Part shown: positions 63,937-64,000 of the stretch, piece after piece
Layout: each line of letters begins with the position of its first letter
Numbering within the stretch: the stretch's first letter is position 1
DNA from: Tieghemostelium lacteum
Lineage: Eukaryota > Evosea > Eumycetozoa > Dictyosteliales > Raperosteliaceae
DNA length: 64,000 nt
Assembly: GCA_001606155.1 (NCBI GenBank)
Contig: LODT01000037.1
Span: 1,736,001-1,800,000, forward strand
Direction: 5' to 3'
Translations under genes and position numbers: made by a program
Notes under the pieces: generated by a model
Seen by the model: the letters and a program-made list of their open reading frames with translations, nothing else
What the model was told of the DNA's origin: nothing
Database searches by the model: none

Positions 63937-64000
63937 TTAATCAATTAATCTTTCTAATAAATTTTGATTGGTTTTTGGTGAGAAATGTTCAAGTACTTGA
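63937..64000 (-). CDS. Probable C-terminus of a gene continuing beyond the window
   Basis: On the minus strand the frame from the window edge reads VLEHFSPKTNQNLLERLID then TAA (63937-63939). Amino-acid usage is protein-like and there is no stop in this frame, but 20 residues cannot establish identity. Confidence 0.4.
   Translation of the reverse strand, partial: QVLEHFSPKTNQNLLERLID

Noticed and set aside
1-64000. tRNA genes, rRNA, CRISPR arrays, transposons and retroelements
   Set aside because: I looked for B-box-like GTTCGAA sequences, clustered direct repeats, terminal repeats and polymerase or transposase motifs by eye and found none that hold up. A tRNAscan or repeat search would be decisive.

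Overview
This window is nuclear DNA from a dictyostelid social amoeba. The genes are compact, with short AT-rich introns that mostly begin GTATGT or GTAAAT and end in AG. Coding regions carry Asn (AAT/AAC) and Gln (CAA) tracts, and intergenic DNA is very AT-rich. Typical dictyostelid families are present: FNIP repeats, a RhoGEF-RhoGAP fusion, EGF-like membrane proteins and a DUSE-type ncRNA promoter. Base composition is visibly less AT-extreme than D. discoideum, so a group 1-3 genus such as Heterostelium, Cavenderia or Tieghemostelium is more likely; that assignment is inference. I found no tRNA, rRNA, CRISPR array, retroelement or DNA transposon. All splice junctions were assigned by hand from reading frame and consensus, with no transcript data.

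Layout. 1-11 kb: the C-terminal part of ribosome-biogenesis factor TSR1, a SWEET sugar transporter, a small type I membrane protein, an ABCG half-transporter with an EGF-bearing ectodomain, and a giant cysteine-rich surface protein. 11-22 kb: a tiny membrane protein, sestrin, a 1.9-kb gene-free stretch with a duplicated hairpin unit, a Gln/Glu-rich protein, a remarkable protein made of about 67 proline-containing heptads, a UBE2T-like E2 enzyme, a candidate structured ncRNA with its own promoter element, and an FNIP-repeat protein. 22-33 kb: a secreted protein, a dienelactone hydrolase, an alpha/beta hydrolase-SAM protein, a GPR180/TMEM145-like seven-TM protein and a large EGF/PSI multi-TM protein.

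33-54 kb is mostly housekeeping and membrane traffic: syntaxin-8-like Qc-SNARE, CARMIL-like LRR protein, a small putative mitochondrial protein, eRF3, ABHD11-like hydrolase, a small codon-biased protein, a divergent Sar1-like GTPase, Pol I subunit RPA12, ribulose-phosphate 3-epimerase, a SNAP-25/29-like Qbc-SNARE, a RhoGEF/PH/RhoGAP protein, a B-box/kelch-like protein, proteasome lid protease RPN11 and BLOC-1 subunit 4. 54-64 kb: a TSET coat subunit (TTRAY type, TWD40-2 orthologue), an APH-type phosphotransferase, a tandem array of four secreted cysteine-rich paralogues, a methyltransferase-like protein, and the probable tail of another gene.

The genes do not form one pathway, as expected for a eukaryotic chromosome. 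There is a loose excess of membrane-traffic proteins (two SNAREs, Sar1-like, BLOC1S4, TSET). The least explained items are the heptad-repeat protein (16145-18193), the structured ncRNA (about 19700-19915) and the tandem two-hairpin units (15033-15232).
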